The translations under genes were made by a program, and so were the position numbers. The notes under the pieces were generated by a model. It had not been told where the DNA came from. It was given only the letters and a program-made list of their open reading frames with translations, and ran no database searches. From the NCBI GenBank assembly GCA_026826555.1, contig JAKSZT010054569.1:5318346-5382345 (forward strand): a stretch of 64,000 nucleotides of DNA, in the 5' to 3' direction. Shown here piece after piece: positions 1-10,537 of this stretch. The stretch's first letter is position 1; every line of letters begins with the position of its first letter. The DNA is from Tolypeutes matacus. Lineage: Eukaryota; Chordata; Mammalia; Cingulata; Chlamyphoridae.

Positions 1-545
1 CCAGCCTGGAAGGGCTCTCGGGACAGGGCAGACCAAACCTGGGAGTCAAAAGCAGGGTCAGCCCCAGGCTCTCTCTCTTCTCTCCCGTGGAGTCCTCAAC
101 AATTAATCCAGGCTAGAAGAGAGGGAGGTTGCGAGGGTCGGATTTCTCCAGTCCTTCCTAGGCTCCCAGGGCAAACCACCATGTGGAAGGGTCCGTGGGG
201 CTCAGAACCTGAGTCAGCCTAAGGCTGTGTCCCTCTCTCTCTCCTTTCGGGAGTGGCAGATCCCTGAAGCCCCCTTTGTCTGTGGTCGCAGGCCCAGGGG
301 CCCGAGAATTCTGAAGAGTGTTGGGGAGGGTGCCGGCAGCAGCAGAAGCTGCTTCTTCCCACTCACGGTTCTGTCGTTGTGATTTCCCTCTTCTGTCCCT
401 CTCTCCTCTGGGTTGTGTGCAGCCTTCACCTGCTGTCCTAAACCCTAGAAGATTATTTTTGGGGCTGTTTCAGCTTGTCTTCTAGCTATTTTTCTGGAGA
501 AGAGATTCCTGTGTCTTACTAGTCCTCCATCTTCCCGGAAGTCCA
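1..545 (-). mobile_element. L1 5'-end-like segment, truncated by window edge
   Basis: Read on the minus strand, the segment begins near 545 with a GGAAGATGG-type motif. It continues through text about sixty bases on that resembles the start of mammalian L1 5'UTRs (a stretch like CTTCTCCAGAAAAATAGCTA). It then runs GC-rich and purine-rich to the left edge. This suggests the 5' end of a LINE-1 whose body lies left of the window. No ORF1 is visible in the part shown, and no target-site duplication could be checked. The assignment is from pattern memory only. Confidence 0.45.
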
Positions 546-1667
546 GGCCCATGGTTTATTAAGGAAATGAGAGATGAGAATAGAAACGAGAAAATAACAG
601 ATTACTGAGCCCCAGGCGTATTTGCGGGCTGGTCCCGGCAGAGAGAAGGTGATTTAGCCTCTGTGCTTGCTTTTTAAACCATTTATTATTCCTCCTCTTG
701 TTAATGTTTGGGGGAGGGGTCCCAGCTGTTTGCTGTTTTGATTGATTACCCCACCTGTCAATTCCGGTGGGGGGTGGGCCATGATGAGGCCCCTGGAGAA
801 TATCCGGGGCTTTTCCTTTATCCTGGATGAAATCTCATTCTAAATGGAGGGTTCTTGTGGGGTCTTTCCCTCGGGATTTCCAGGTGGAATTCCACGGCCA
901 CTGTTTCACAGCCAAGTTTTTCTGCCAGGTTTTAGATTCGTCTTCTTATTCCCTAAACTAGCCTGCCTCACTAGGGTTGACATGAGGGGCCCCAGGGACT
1001 CAGGGGTCCCAGGCTAATGCGGCAGGATCTCAGGAGAATTCTGAGAAACCCAGAGGGACCTCAGGGTGGGTACTGACACGGCCTATGTTCATATGCAGGC
1101 TTTGAGAAAACCCATCTGGTTATTATTTGATCAGATTCAGGGATAAATCTCAACTTGTACGTTGGATACCTTTTTATCTTACGGTTTTGGAAACCCTGCA
1201 AGTGACTATAGGTCATCCTTAGTCTGTGTATCTGCCCACCTGAATCCCAGGACTCTAGCACTCTGCTCAGGCAAGCCAGGGAGGACTTTGGTGGCTGGGG
1301 GCAGTGGAGAAAATGGGTGGGGTGGTGTGGTGTGGCAGGAAAGCATGGGGAGGACCCCTGGGGGGGGTCTCTTAATTTCTGAGCCTTTAGTAGGCCACGG
1401 GTGGACCAAGGAGGAGGCAGTCATCAGATGAGTAGGTGTCCCCTGCTTGCTCAGATGTGACCATCCTGCTTGCACAAGGGCAAGTTTCAGCAAAGGGAGG
1501 AAGGGAGGAAATTGTGCTCTAGGGATAAGGCGGTGGTGGGGGGGGGAGCAAGCACTTCTTAGTGTGCCCTAAGGGCATACAGTCGTCAGCAGTGGAACAA
1601 CATCTGTGCAAGATGCCCCCTGACTAGGGAAGAGAGAGGTGCTTCTGGCGGGTTGCCCCTTAGAGGA

Positions 1668-1765
1668 AGGTGACATGGTTCAGCTGCTGAATCTCTGAGC
1701 CCCGCTTTCCCGTCTGTAAAATGGGAACAGTAACCCCGACCTTGACTGCCTCACAGCTGGTCTTG
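1668..1765 (+). repeat. MIR fragment
   Basis: The diagnostic MIR core is present in order: 'tctctgagcc', then 'cccgtctgtaaaatgggaac', then the AT/CC-rich segment following it. Both ends are missing. Confidence 0.6.
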
Positions 1766-3184
1766 CAGCACCAGCAAGGGAAGGATGTGGATGACAGCGG
1801 AGGCCCCTCGGGGAGAATCAGGACAGCCCTGTGAGGTGGGAAGTGAGGTGGGAAGGCTGGCGGGCTCTGGGTTCAAGAGCACTGCTCGCCGTTTGCGTAG
1901 AGTTCGATAGAGGCTTCGGTGGCTTTCTCCCAAAGGCAGGGGTATTTGGAACATATTGGCATGATACCTTCAGAGAGCCTCTCATTTCCAGAGTCAAAGT
2001 GCATCGTGGCACACCCCAGCATCTGTATTCGATGCTCACTGCCAGCCCGTGGCTTGTCTGAAAGCTTGGACATTTTCCCACTCAATTCCATCACATTCTG
2101 GACCAGGAGAGGGTTACTTTACCAGCCCCTGCTTGGTGCAGGCTGGGAGGAAGAGCCAGCGGTGGCCCCTGGAACTTCTGATCAGAAGTGGGAGTGGTGT
2201 TTTCCTTTCTAACGTTTCCGCTGCTTGGACTTGGGCCACATCCCCCCTGTGTGTTTGGTCCCCGGCTACAATGCGACTTCTTACTGGCAGGGGAGGGGTG
2301 TCCTGTTTCCTGTCTTCCCAGCAGGCAGCCCTCTGAGGCAGGGGCTAAAGCGATGGCCAGGGCCTGGGGAGGGAGTAGGCTGCCTTGGCCCTGGGGAAGG
2401 GTGTGGACCAGCTCCCCGGGCTCTGAGAGGCAGCAAGGTCAGGGCTGAGTCTATAGTTGGTGATGATTAGATTAGGGGTCACCTGCTCCTCCCAGCCTCT
2501 GGTCCCACACTAGGTCATTTCTTCGACCCTGTCTTTCGTTTCTTTATTATCACCTTCTTCGGCCCCTAAGGGAGCAATGCTCACCAGGCTTTGGGGGAAT
2601 CCCTGGAAGCTGGAGTCTGACTTGGTCTTCTGGGAGCAGGATGGAGTCGGATCCAGACTATTGGCTCCATGTCACCCCTGCTGACCTGGTGAGTGCCTGT
2701 CTCAGAGAACGCCGGACACTGCAGGGGACCGAATTGAGCAGGCGTGTCTCAGGCAAACCCCAGCCTTCGAATGTACTGCTTTCCTCGCTCAGGATGCTTT
2801 CTTCCTCCGACTCCTGGGGTCTCTACATGGACACCAGCCCCCCTGGATGTGACCTTACACTTGGGGGAGCTCCCGGGCTCCCGAGTTTAGCACCCTTCTG
2901 ATGGGGGTCCAGGGGGCGATTCGACTCCAGCAGGCTGGGGCCCGGGCCTCTGTCGGTCTTTAAGATTAGGAGGCACAGACAGGGTGGGCACCCTTTCGCT
3001 CTCAGGCCTGCACACGGTTTCAGACATGGCTCTCCCACCAGGGAACGTCTCATCTACTCCAAACCCACTGATGTTTAGATGAGGCGACTTGTCCCGCTCC
3101 ACCGCCAGTGAGTGACTTGTGAGTGACTACCTGTTTTTATTTATTGGGATTCAGGCTTTATTAATTTAGTTTAAACTGGATAGT

Positions 3185-3209
3185 AAAAAAAAAAAAAAAA
3201 AAAAAAAAA
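3185..3209 (+). repeat. Homopolymer (A)25
   Basis: A pure run of 25 A residues is preceded by AT-rich sequence (tttattaatttag). It could be the tail of a decayed retroelement, but I cannot identify the body to its left. Confidence 0.8.
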
Positions 3210-3799
3210 GTCCACTGGCCCTATAAATGCATTTCAAATAATAAAATCTGTGAACACACAAATTGCACAAAGTTGTTTTTGAACTATTTGGGGGACTGAA
3301 GATGGTCTGCATGAGTTATTGCCTATGTGGTTGAACTCAGTCTGCAGGCCCCCCTCCCCTCCCAGAGCTTAGGGAGATGGACTGATGGGTGCTAATGTGA
3401 CCTGGCTCAAAGACCCCCACCCATCACATCACTGGTCCTGCTGGTGTGGCCAGTCCCTGCCCTAAGACTGCAGGTGTGGCTGGCCCCACTCAGAACTAGC
3501 AGGTATGGTTCTGGGCCCACCATGAACAATAGAAGAGGAAATTCCAAGATTCAGAGGTTGCTTCCCTAGGAACTGGGGACAAAGGCCAGTCAAATTTTTC
3601 ATTCTGCTCCAGGGGCTGAAATCCAGGGTTGGCAGAGCTGCGTTCCTTCTGCAGGCTCTGGGGGAGAACCTGTCCCTCACTATTTCTAGCTTCTAGAGGC
3701 CACCTGCATTCCTGGGCTCGTGGCCCTGTCCTCCATCTTCAGAGCCAGACTCTGCACTGCTCCCACCTCAGCTTCCCCCATCACATCTCCTGACTCTGA

Positions 3800-3975
3800 C
3801 TCTCCAGCTTTCCCCTTGTAAGGACCCCACCAGATAAGTCAGCATAATCTGTCCATCTCAAAGCCTTAATTTAATCACACCTGCGAAGTGCCTTTTGCCA
3901 TGCAAGGTAACATTCACAGATTGGGGAAATGAGGACAGGAACACTGTGGGGGGCCAGGATTCTGCCTTCCACAGT
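3800..3975 (+). repeat. Old interspersed repeat, family not assigned
   Basis: The text around 'accccaccagataagtcagc', 'ccttaatttaatcacacctg' and 'ttttgccatgcaaggtaaca' recurs widely in mammalian genomes in my memory. It is a diverged interspersed repeat. I cannot say with confidence whether it is an L1 3'UTR or an LTR fragment. Confidence 0.35.
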
Positions 3976-4555
3976 TGTGAGAGCAGTATTATGGTTACAT
4001 TTTTAAAAAAAGCCCTTAGCTGTTTGGGATCAGAGCAATTACAAGTGTTCAAAGAAAAACTCATGCAGTTTAGGATCTCAGGCTTTATTGAGCAATTCAT
4101 GAACGAGGCAGCATCTCTTTGAGTGTGGGGAAGTAGAATGGAGCTCCACTCAGGGAGTGGAAAGGAGAAGCTTACCTAGGGTGGGCACAGAAGCAAGTGA
4201 GGAAATGCTCTGATTGGCTGATGTTAAGTTTCCATGGTGGGGGTTGGGATGGAGGGGTGAGGGGGGTGATTCTTACAACCTGAGGAGCAGATACACATTT
4301 GTTAGATGCTATGTCCAGTCTGATAATCTCTCTCTCTCCTGGACTGATACTGGTTTATCATCAGGTGCTGCTTACCTGCAGTTCTCCAGGTGTATTCCAA
4401 TAGTCCCTTTTCTCGGAAAGCCCCTGCAGGTCAATTGCTTTTGTCTTCTGGAAAATCCTTTCTCAGGGAACAGGGAAGTGGTTCCCCAACCCCTCATGGG
4501 GCCATTTTATTTCAGTTAAAACAAATGAAAATTTTTTTTTGCTTTTAAATACTCA

Positions 4556-4698
4556 AGGGGGAAAAAGGAAAAAAAAGGAGACAAAATGGCAGAAAGTTGA
4601 TGCTTATTGAAGCTGTTGTGGATACATGGAGACTCACTGTACTATTTTCTCTAATTCTTTTGTATGTTTGAAATTTTTCATAATAAAAAGTTAAAAGT
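4556..4698 (+). mobile_element. Old L1 3' end
   Basis: A purine tract (gggggaaaaaggaaaaaaaa) is followed by 'gttgtggatacatgg', 'tactattttctctaattctt', 'gtatgtttgaaatttttcat' and the terminal AATAAAAAGTT. This is the usual order at the 3' end of old mammalian L1 families, with its own AATAAA signal. Confidence 0.55.
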
Positions 4699-5156
4699 GC
4701 AATCCATGGTACAGGTTCATGAATAGACAGATGGATAAATGGAAAAGAATAGAAAGTCCAGAATTACATGCAAATAAATATGGGAATATGACAAATAAAA
4801 ATGTGACATTTTGAATTAGTGGGGATTATTTAAATGGTATTAGGACAATTGGGAAGCTATCTGGAAAAAAATAAATTTAGATTTCAGCCTCTAACCTTAC
4901 ACCAAAAAAATTCCAACAGGATAAAATATTTGACTGGGGAAAAAAAATTAAATCATAAACTTAGTAGAATAAAACATAGGATGGGCATTTAACATTTTAA
5001 ATTGTAATAGTTCTGGAATGGAAAAGGCCTTCCTGGGTATCAAGCAGCATAAATAAAACCAAAGGCAAGTGACAACTTGTGGAAAATGTTTGCAACTCAC
5101 ATCACAAAGGGCTAATTTCCTGAACATATAAAGAGGTCTTAAAAATGAATAGGATA
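4699..5156 (+). mobile_element. L1 ORF2-derived fragment, left part
   Basis: The sequence follows the late ORF2 region of L1. Landmarks are 'aatggaaaagaatagaaagt', the 'ttccaacaggataaaatatt' block, and 'gggctaatttcctgaacata' just before the SINE cluster. It is full of stops and frameshifts, so it is a dead copy. It resumes at about 5980 after the inserted DAS-SINEs (see the 'tttctccaaagaagatataa' block), so this and the 5978-6075 piece are one element. Confidence 0.7.
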
Positions 5157-5157
5157 G

Positions 5158-5259
5158 GGGGCGGATGTGGCTGAAATGGTTGAGCATCTGTCTCCCATAT
5201 GGAGGGACGTGGGTTCGATCCCTGGGACCTCCTGGTAAAAAAAAAAAAAAAAAAAAAAA
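5158..5259 (+). mobile_element. DAS-SINE A, short tRNA-like monomer
   Basis: An A box-like 'tggctgaaatggttgag' and B box-like 'gggttcgatccc' are spaced as in a tRNA, followed by a poly(A) tail. This is the short monomer type, also seen at 5645 and 12621. It is flanked by the L1-derived target sequence aataggatag on the left and aataggataga on the right. Confidence 0.85.
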
Positions 5260-5295
5260 TAGGATAGAATGAAAAAAAAAAAAGAATAGGTTAGG

Positions 5296-5483
5296 GGAAG
5301 CGGCTGTGGCTCAATCAGTAGGGCTCCCGTTTACCATATGGGAGGCCCCGGGTTCGGTTCCTGGGGCCTCCTGGTGAGGGCAGGCCTGCCCGCATGGCGT
5401 GGTTGGCTGACCCAGCGAGCACAAGCAGCAAGGGGGGGATAAATGAATAAATAAATAAAAATAAAAAATAAATAAAAAAAAAA
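5296..5483 (+). mobile_element. DAS-SINE B, long form with GC-rich tail domain
   Basis: The tRNA-like head (tggctcaatcagtaggg; ccgggttcggttcc) is followed by a GC-rich domain containing 'gggcaggcctgcccgc' and 'agcacaagcagcaaggg', then an A-rich (aaata)n tail. It has a perfect 12-bp flanking duplication, gaataggttagg, at 5284-5295 and 5484-5495. The same subfamily is inserted in reverse at 30420-30603. Confidence 0.85.
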
Positions 5484-5495
5484 GAATAGGTTAGG

Positions 5496-5644
5496 GAAGC
5501 AGATGTGGATCAGGCAGTTGGGTGGCCACCTACCACATAGGAAGTCCTGGGTTTGGTTCTGGGTGCCTCCTAAAGAAGGGAAGCTGACGTGACAGGCTGA
5601 CACAACAAGATACAACAAGATGACACAATGAAAAGACACAACAA
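5496..5644 (+). mobile_element. DAS-SINE C, interrupted by DAS-SINE D
   Basis: The head (gggaagcagatgtggatcag; tgggtttggttctggg) is more diverged than its neighbours, so it is probably older. Its 3' tail 'gaaaagacacaacaa' is broken by the insertion of element D and repeated on the other side. It may form a dimer with element E at 5782. Confidence 0.75.
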
Positions 5645-5766
5645 TGGGATCGGATGTGGCTCAAATGGTTGGGCGTCCGTCTCCCATATGGAGGGACCTG
5701 GGTTCGATCCCCGGGACCTCCCGGTAAAAAAATAAAAATAAAAAAATAAAAATAAATTGAAAAAAA
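5645..5766 (+). mobile_element. DAS-SINE D, young short monomer nested in C
   Basis: It has near-consensus A and B boxes (tggctcaaatggttggg; gggttcgatccc) and a long A-rich tail. A perfect 15-bp target-site duplication, gaaaagacacaacaa, lies at 5630-5644 and 5767-5781, which proves insertion into the tail of the preceding SINE. It differs at only a few positions from the head of the element at 57025, so this subfamily was active recently. Confidence 0.9.
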
Positions 5767-5781
5767 GAAAAGACACAACAA

Positions 5782-5933
5782 GAAAACACGGAGGTGGCTC
5801 AAGTGATTAGGTCCCTCCCTCCCACATGGGATGGTCCTGGGTTCGGTTCCCAGTGCCTCCTAAAAAGAAGATGAGCACACAACAAACAGACAGAGAGCAG
5901 ACAGCGAGCGCAAACAACGGGGGAGACATAAGT
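5782..5933 (+). mobile_element. DAS-SINE E
   Basis: The tRNA-like head (aggtggctcaagtgattagg; ctgggttcggttcc) is followed by a CA-rich domain (gagcacacaacaaacagaca, agcgcaaacaac) and an A-rich end. It may be the second half of a dimer that starts with element C. On its right it abuts the 17-bp target copy at 5934-5950. Confidence 0.75.
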
Positions 5934-5950
5934 AAAAATGAATAGGATAG

Positions 5951-5977
5951 GGAGCAGGTGTAGCTCACTGGTTGAGC
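5951..5977 (+). mobile_element. DAS-SINE F, A-box-only stub
   Basis: Only about 27 bases of SINE head remain (ggagcaggtgtagctcactg), followed at once by the target-like 'aggatagacatttctcc', where the L1 resumes. Either a very short copy inserted here, or recombination between the flanking repeats removed its body. Confidence 0.5.
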
Positions 5978-6075
5978 TAGGATAGACATTTCTCCAAAGA
6001 AGATATAAGTGGCCAATAAGCACATGAAATGATGCTCAGCCTCCCTAGCCATTAGGGAGATGCAGTCCTAGAGCC
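5978..6075 (+). mobile_element. L1 ORF2-derived fragment, right part
   Basis: It resumes the L1 at 'agacatttctccaaagaaga' and continues through 'gtggccaataagcacatgaa' and 'ccattagggagatgcagtcc', a highly recognisable late-ORF2 stretch. It continues the 4699-5156 piece. Confidence 0.75.
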
Positions 6076-6544
6076 TGGATGCTAATTTGCCACGTGCTTT
6101 TGGGCTGCTCACGTCCCCTTCCTGCACCTCAGCTGGACTGCCTGATCTCCTGGCCCCCCAGAGCCCAGGCGCAGCCGCTGCGGTTTGTCCAGCACGTGGT
6201 TCCCGTCTCAGCTGCTAGATGGTGCTCTGACCCTGCTGCTAGAGATTCCGGGCTCAGCAAGCTTTTAAAAAAGATGGCGAGTCACGTGAAGGCATTTTAA
6301 CATCTAAAAGCAAATCCCCAGCGGTGGTTTTTTCTTGGGCATTGTAGGGTGAGTGATTCAGGGAGATGCAAAGTAACAAAAGGAGGGGCTGAGGACTCAG
6401 CTTCTCCAGGGGCCAGGTGGTTGAGGACTCAGTTGTGTGTCCTCAACCAGGATGGCAGGGTGAGTCGGCATAGAAGGTGGGCAGCAGCCCAGGACGTGTC
6501 AGACCCGCTGTCAGCTCTTGACGCCTTGGCTGGGGCAGAGAACA

Positions 6545-6755
6545 TTGAAGGGCTTGGGCCGTGGAATCAAGGTGGCAGGTCTGTTGACCTCCCTGAGCCT
6601 CTTTCCCATCTGTAAAATGGGTATAAGAGCCCTTGCTACCTTGTAGGGTTGCTATGTCAAATATACCTTATCCTGTACGTAGTTCTTTTAGTACAGTCCT
6701 TGTCCTTGACACATTAGAAGAGCTCAGTAAATGTAGCTGTCCTGCTTGTAATAAC
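6545..6755 (+). repeat. MIR, fairly long copy
   Basis: It holds 'cgtggaatcaaggtggcagg', 'cctgagcctctttcccatct' and 'gtaaaatgggtataagagcc', then 'agaagagctcagtaaatgta' at the 3' end, which is the MIR order from tRNA-related region through core to tail. Confidence 0.65.
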
Positions 6756-7924
6756 AGGGAAGCTGCCTTTGCAGAGGACACCTTCTCCTGGGCACTGACC
6801 TCTTTTGGGGACTGGCATTGAGCCGGCCAGGAGGCACGAGGGCTTCTTGGGGAAAGGAGTTCCCAGGGCTAAGGGAGCGGCCCAGTCTCCCTCACTATTT
6901 TGTACAAGGAGCTAATCATTGCTGAGCTCAGAAGGAATTCCCTGGCCATCCAATGCAGGCGTTTCCCAGATTTTCCTTTTTATGGGGACATGTGAGGAAA
7001 GTACTGCATATCAGCGGTTCTGTTTAACTGTTATAAAATGTAAACGATATGGAACAAAAAAAGGAAGATGGCCTTTTTAAGAAGTTTTTGGCCGAAGTCA
7101 GCATTTGAAACTGCTGGAAATCACTAGGGCTGTTCATGTGAAATTTTTAGTGACTCTGGGCAAAATGACTTTTTTCTCCACAGCAGAGCTGGCATTAGTG
7201 GAGAGGCAGGCAGAGCAAGTGTGTCAGACAGGGACGCTCTGTTCCTGAGTGAGGTGCCTGTGTGTGAGGGGTCTCCTCCTAGGCCTCTGGGCTCCTGGCT
7301 CTCTCCCCAGGTGACAGAGGCGAATGGCCATGCCTGCTCCCCAAGCCCGTGCCTGGAGAAGGGGCATCCTTTCTTCCCACACGAAGGGCCGTCTGCTCTC
7401 TGCATGAGCTGCCTTCCAGAAGGGCTCCTTTTCAGTGCCACCAACGTGTGGCATTTGGGCTCTCTGGGCACCTGGGAGAGGAGAGTAGAAATCAGGTTTC
7501 CTTTTTCCCAAATAGAGACACCCAAGGCCTTTCCTGAGAGCAGAAGATCTAGTCCTTTTTTTGCTTTATTTCTCCAAACTGTGCTTCCAGAACTTTCCTG
7601 GGGTTATTATGGGGATGGGTGATGGTGGGTATTGCTGCCTGTTAAAATGCAGATTTTAGACACGTTACCTGGGAATTGCGTCTGGCAAGGTGGTCCTGGC
7701 AGGGGTGGGTGGGGGTATGGGGGGGTGTTGACTCCCCAGGGGGCTGGGGGAACAGCACTGAAGGAGCCCAGGAGCATGGCTTGGAGAGAGCCAGTCAAGG
7801 GACCCCAGGGCCTGTTCTCAGAGGTGCAGGCTGAGCAGCGGAGATGGGCAGGTCCAGGCTAGAGCATGCACAGGAGCCCAGGCTTGAGGAGGGCAAAGCA
7901 GAGTGGGGAGAAGGCTGCACTTTC

Positions 7925-8110
7925 AGTCTGGGCTCTGCTCCTTGCCGCCGGTGTGACCAAGGTCACCTGCGTGACCTTGGACAAGTCTTTTCAGCATCCC
8001 TGAGCTGTGGTCCTCAAGGTCAAATGAGAGGCAAGACTCCCGCCTCCCGCGTTGCACGGACCTTGACGTGTAATAGGTGCCCAACAAGTGGAGCCGCTCT
8101 CCTCTTCCTC
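7925..8110 (+). repeat. MIR, diverged
   Basis: The core shows as 'tctgggctctgctccttgcc' and 'tgcgtgaccttggacaagtc', followed by a degraded 'caaatgagaggcaag' and an AATAGGTGCCCAACAA-type end. Confidence 0.55.
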
Positions 8111-8855
8111 CTGGGAGCATCAGATGTGTGCTCTGAAGCTGCAGGCTGAGCGTAGCACCGGGTGGGCAGGGTGCGGGGCCGTTCTCCTTGGGGTCATGGC
8201 CAAGGCTCCAACGACTCTGTGGTCCGAGCAGCAGGATGTCCCGCAGGCCCCAAGTGCTGTGGAAGCAGAAGAGCCACCCCTGCCCCCCACCTTCAGCGGC
8301 GGGGGCTGGACGATTTGGGACTCGCGTTTCCTTGCCCATAACTCTGGAGTGGGTGCCAGCCCGGAAGCCGAGGTGCTAGATGAGTGGCCACTCCATAGTG
8401 GCTTAGATGGCGTGAGACCCTTAGGGACCCCCGGAAGGAGCTGGGAGGGTGATTTTAAAAGTCTAAAGACCGCAAAGCTAGAGCCAGAGACAAGTGGTTT
8501 TGCGGATTCTGGGGACTTCTGTTTGCCCCCAGCTGGTAGGGCCTGATAGACCCTGGTCTCACTAGGCAGGGCACAAAGTTTCAGGCTGGCCCCCACCCTG
8601 CCACCCTCGGCTTGACGTATGCCTTGTGCCAGCAACACCCCACGGGGACCTCATGGCTGCTCGTGACATCCACATGCCAGGAGACATATATGGCCTGCCT
8701 GACGCTGGTGACAGCCGGCCTGGGTTGGGGGGCCCTCCTACTCCTCTAAGGAAGTGTGGGAAACTTCCTCCTCCGCCCAGGTCATGGGGACAGAATGGGG
8801 TGTGGCTGGGAGTACTTAGCTCACCCGGGTGGGCGGTGTTCAATGCCTCTGCAGA

Positions 8856-9134
8856 TTTTTAAAAAACAGTTTAATTGAGGTAAAATTGACATACTATAAA
8901 CTGCACATATTTAAAACGTCAGAATATGATAAGTTTTGACACATGTACGCGCCTGTGAAACTGTTACCACAATTTAGTTCGTGAACACGTCCATCACCCC
9001 AGACTTTTCCACGGGCTCCCTCCTGCCACCCCCTCCCCAACCACTGATGAGTTTGCACTTTCTAGAGCTTTCTATAAATGGAAACATGCAGCACACACCC
9101 CTTTTTGTCTGACTTCTCTCGCTCAGTGTAATGA
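8856..9134 (+). mobile_element. Old L1-like fragment, left of a SINE insertion
   Basis: Recognisable stretches are 'tttaattgaggtaaaattga', 'catactataaactgcacata', 'cgtccatcaccccagacttt', 'tttctataaatggaaacatg' and 'tgacttctctcgctcagtgt'. These belong to a very common old LINE-type repeat, probably an L1M subfamily. It continues right of DAS-SINE G at 9334. Confidence 0.6.
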
Positions 9135-9320
9135 TTTTTTTAAAAAGATTTATTCCTCCCCCCCACCTGTTGTTTGCATTTGCTGTCTGTTCTCTGAGTC
9201 TGTTCGTTGTGTGCTCCCTGTGTCTGCTCGTCTCCTTTTTTTAGGAGGCGCCAGGAACCGAACCCGGGTCCTCCCATGTGGTAGGCAGGTGCCCAACTGC
9301 TTGAGCCACATCAACTTCCC
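9135..9320 (-). mobile_element. DAS-SINE G inserted in an L1-like repeat
   Basis: On the minus strand the head reads 'gggaagttgatgtggctcaa', with B box 'cccgggttcggttcc', then the CA-rich domain and an A/T-rich tail. The flanks ctcagtgtaatga (9122-9134) and gtcagcataatga (9321-9333) are an imperfect target-site duplication. The host repeat continues uninterrupted on both sides. Confidence 0.85.
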
Positions 9321-9333
9321 GTCAGCATAATGA

Positions 9334-9475
9334 CTTTGAGATTCATTCACGTTGCTGAGTGTATCAAGAGTTCACTCCATTTTATTGCTGAGCATATTCC
9401 ACAGTTTATCCATTTACCTGTTGATGGCCAGGTGGGTTGATTCCAGGTTGGGGATGCTACAGATAAAGCTCTGAC
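9334..9475 (+). mobile_element. Old L1-like fragment, right of the SINE insertion
   Basis: It continues the same repeat: 'tttgagattcattcacgttg', 'ttgctgagcatattccacag' and 'catttacctgttgatggcca' are in the expected order. Confidence 0.6.
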
Positions 9476-9499
9476 CTTGTGTTGATGGGGAAGGAGCAT

Positions 9500-9612
9500 A
9501 GATCTGGGACTGTCACTGACTCGCTCTGTGCATGTCCCTGCCTCTCTTGGAGCCTCAGTGTTCTCTTCTGGAACATGAAGGCTGGACTCATGGTCCCCAA
9601 AGGTCCCTCAGG
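9500..9612 (+). repeat. MIR fragment
   Basis: 'cttggagcctcagtgttctc' followed by 'ttctggaacatgaaggctgg' matches a diverged MIR core. Confidence 0.45.
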
Positions 9613-10329
9613 CTCTGAGTCTGCTAGCTTTGGGTTTCTCCATTTTTCCAGTACCGCGCACCCACCCTTCCCACTCTGCTCCTGGTGCTAGTGAGGGCTG
9701 ATGGTGGATGATGGGCCTGATCAGGCTGTGGGTTCTTGGGGCACTGAGCTGCCCACACCCCTCTCTGGAGCCCCAAGGAGTAAGTGTTTGTTGCACAACA
9801 GCTCTCGCAGGAGTTTAGAATTAGAAGAGATCTTCAATGCCAGGTCTGGCTGCCCTAAGTGGGGCGTGAATCTCCAGACATGCTCACCCAGCCTCTGCTG
9901 GAGCAGAGGAGTCTCTGCCTCGTGACAGCCCCACCCACTGTCGGCAGCAGAGAGCAGACCCCCAGGTCCTCCCTGCCTCCCAGCGGCCTCAGCGGTGTGC
10001 TCCTCGGACCCCAGAGGGCTGGGGTTCTACCCACCTGCTCACTGTGACGGGGCAGGAAGGAGTGCAGCGGCAGCAGATTCACAGTCTGCCTGTGGTGCCA
10101 GATCTGGAAGATCAATCTCCAACCCCTTGGGCTTTAGGACCGCTGGGATGGTTTCCCACACTATCGACCTGCTGTTCCCTCGGGGGTCAGGAAGGGCTGT
10201 GCGTCCAGGCCCACCCAGTGTGCCAGAGGCCACCGAAGCAGCATCCAGCGTCCCCACCAGCCCGGGAGGGGATCTGGGAAGGCAGGAGCACAATGGTGGC
10301 ACAGAGGGGCGGGGGCTGGGTGTGGGGTG

Positions 10330-10537
10330 GGGCCACACAGGCCTGGGTTTGCCACCTGGTTCTGCCACTTACGGGTTGGGTGACCTTGGGCAAGTGGTGT
10401 GACCTCCCTGGGTCTCCATTCCCTCACCCATGAGATGGAGATAATCACGCTTACTTCTGCAGGGTGATTGTGAAGACTCAAAAACACACCAAGCCCAGAG
10501 CCTGGCACCAAGGGGGCGCTTGACAGATGCTACTTTC
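10330..10537 (+). repeat. MIR, nearly full-length
   Basis: It runs through 'ggtttgccacctggttctgc', 'gggtgaccttgggcaagtgg', 'ttccctcacccatgagatgg' and 'agagcctggcaccaaggggg', so both the core and the 3' section are present. Confidence 0.7.

Noticed and set aside
5158..5960. tRNA genes suggested by A and B boxes
   Set aside because: These are SINE heads with A-rich tails and target duplications, and some boxes have decayed. They are retroposons, not functional tRNA genes.
10495..10520. CTCF-like site around 'accaagggggcgctt'
   Set aside because: Only the right half matches the consensus. The left half has several mismatches, and it lies in a MIR 3' end.
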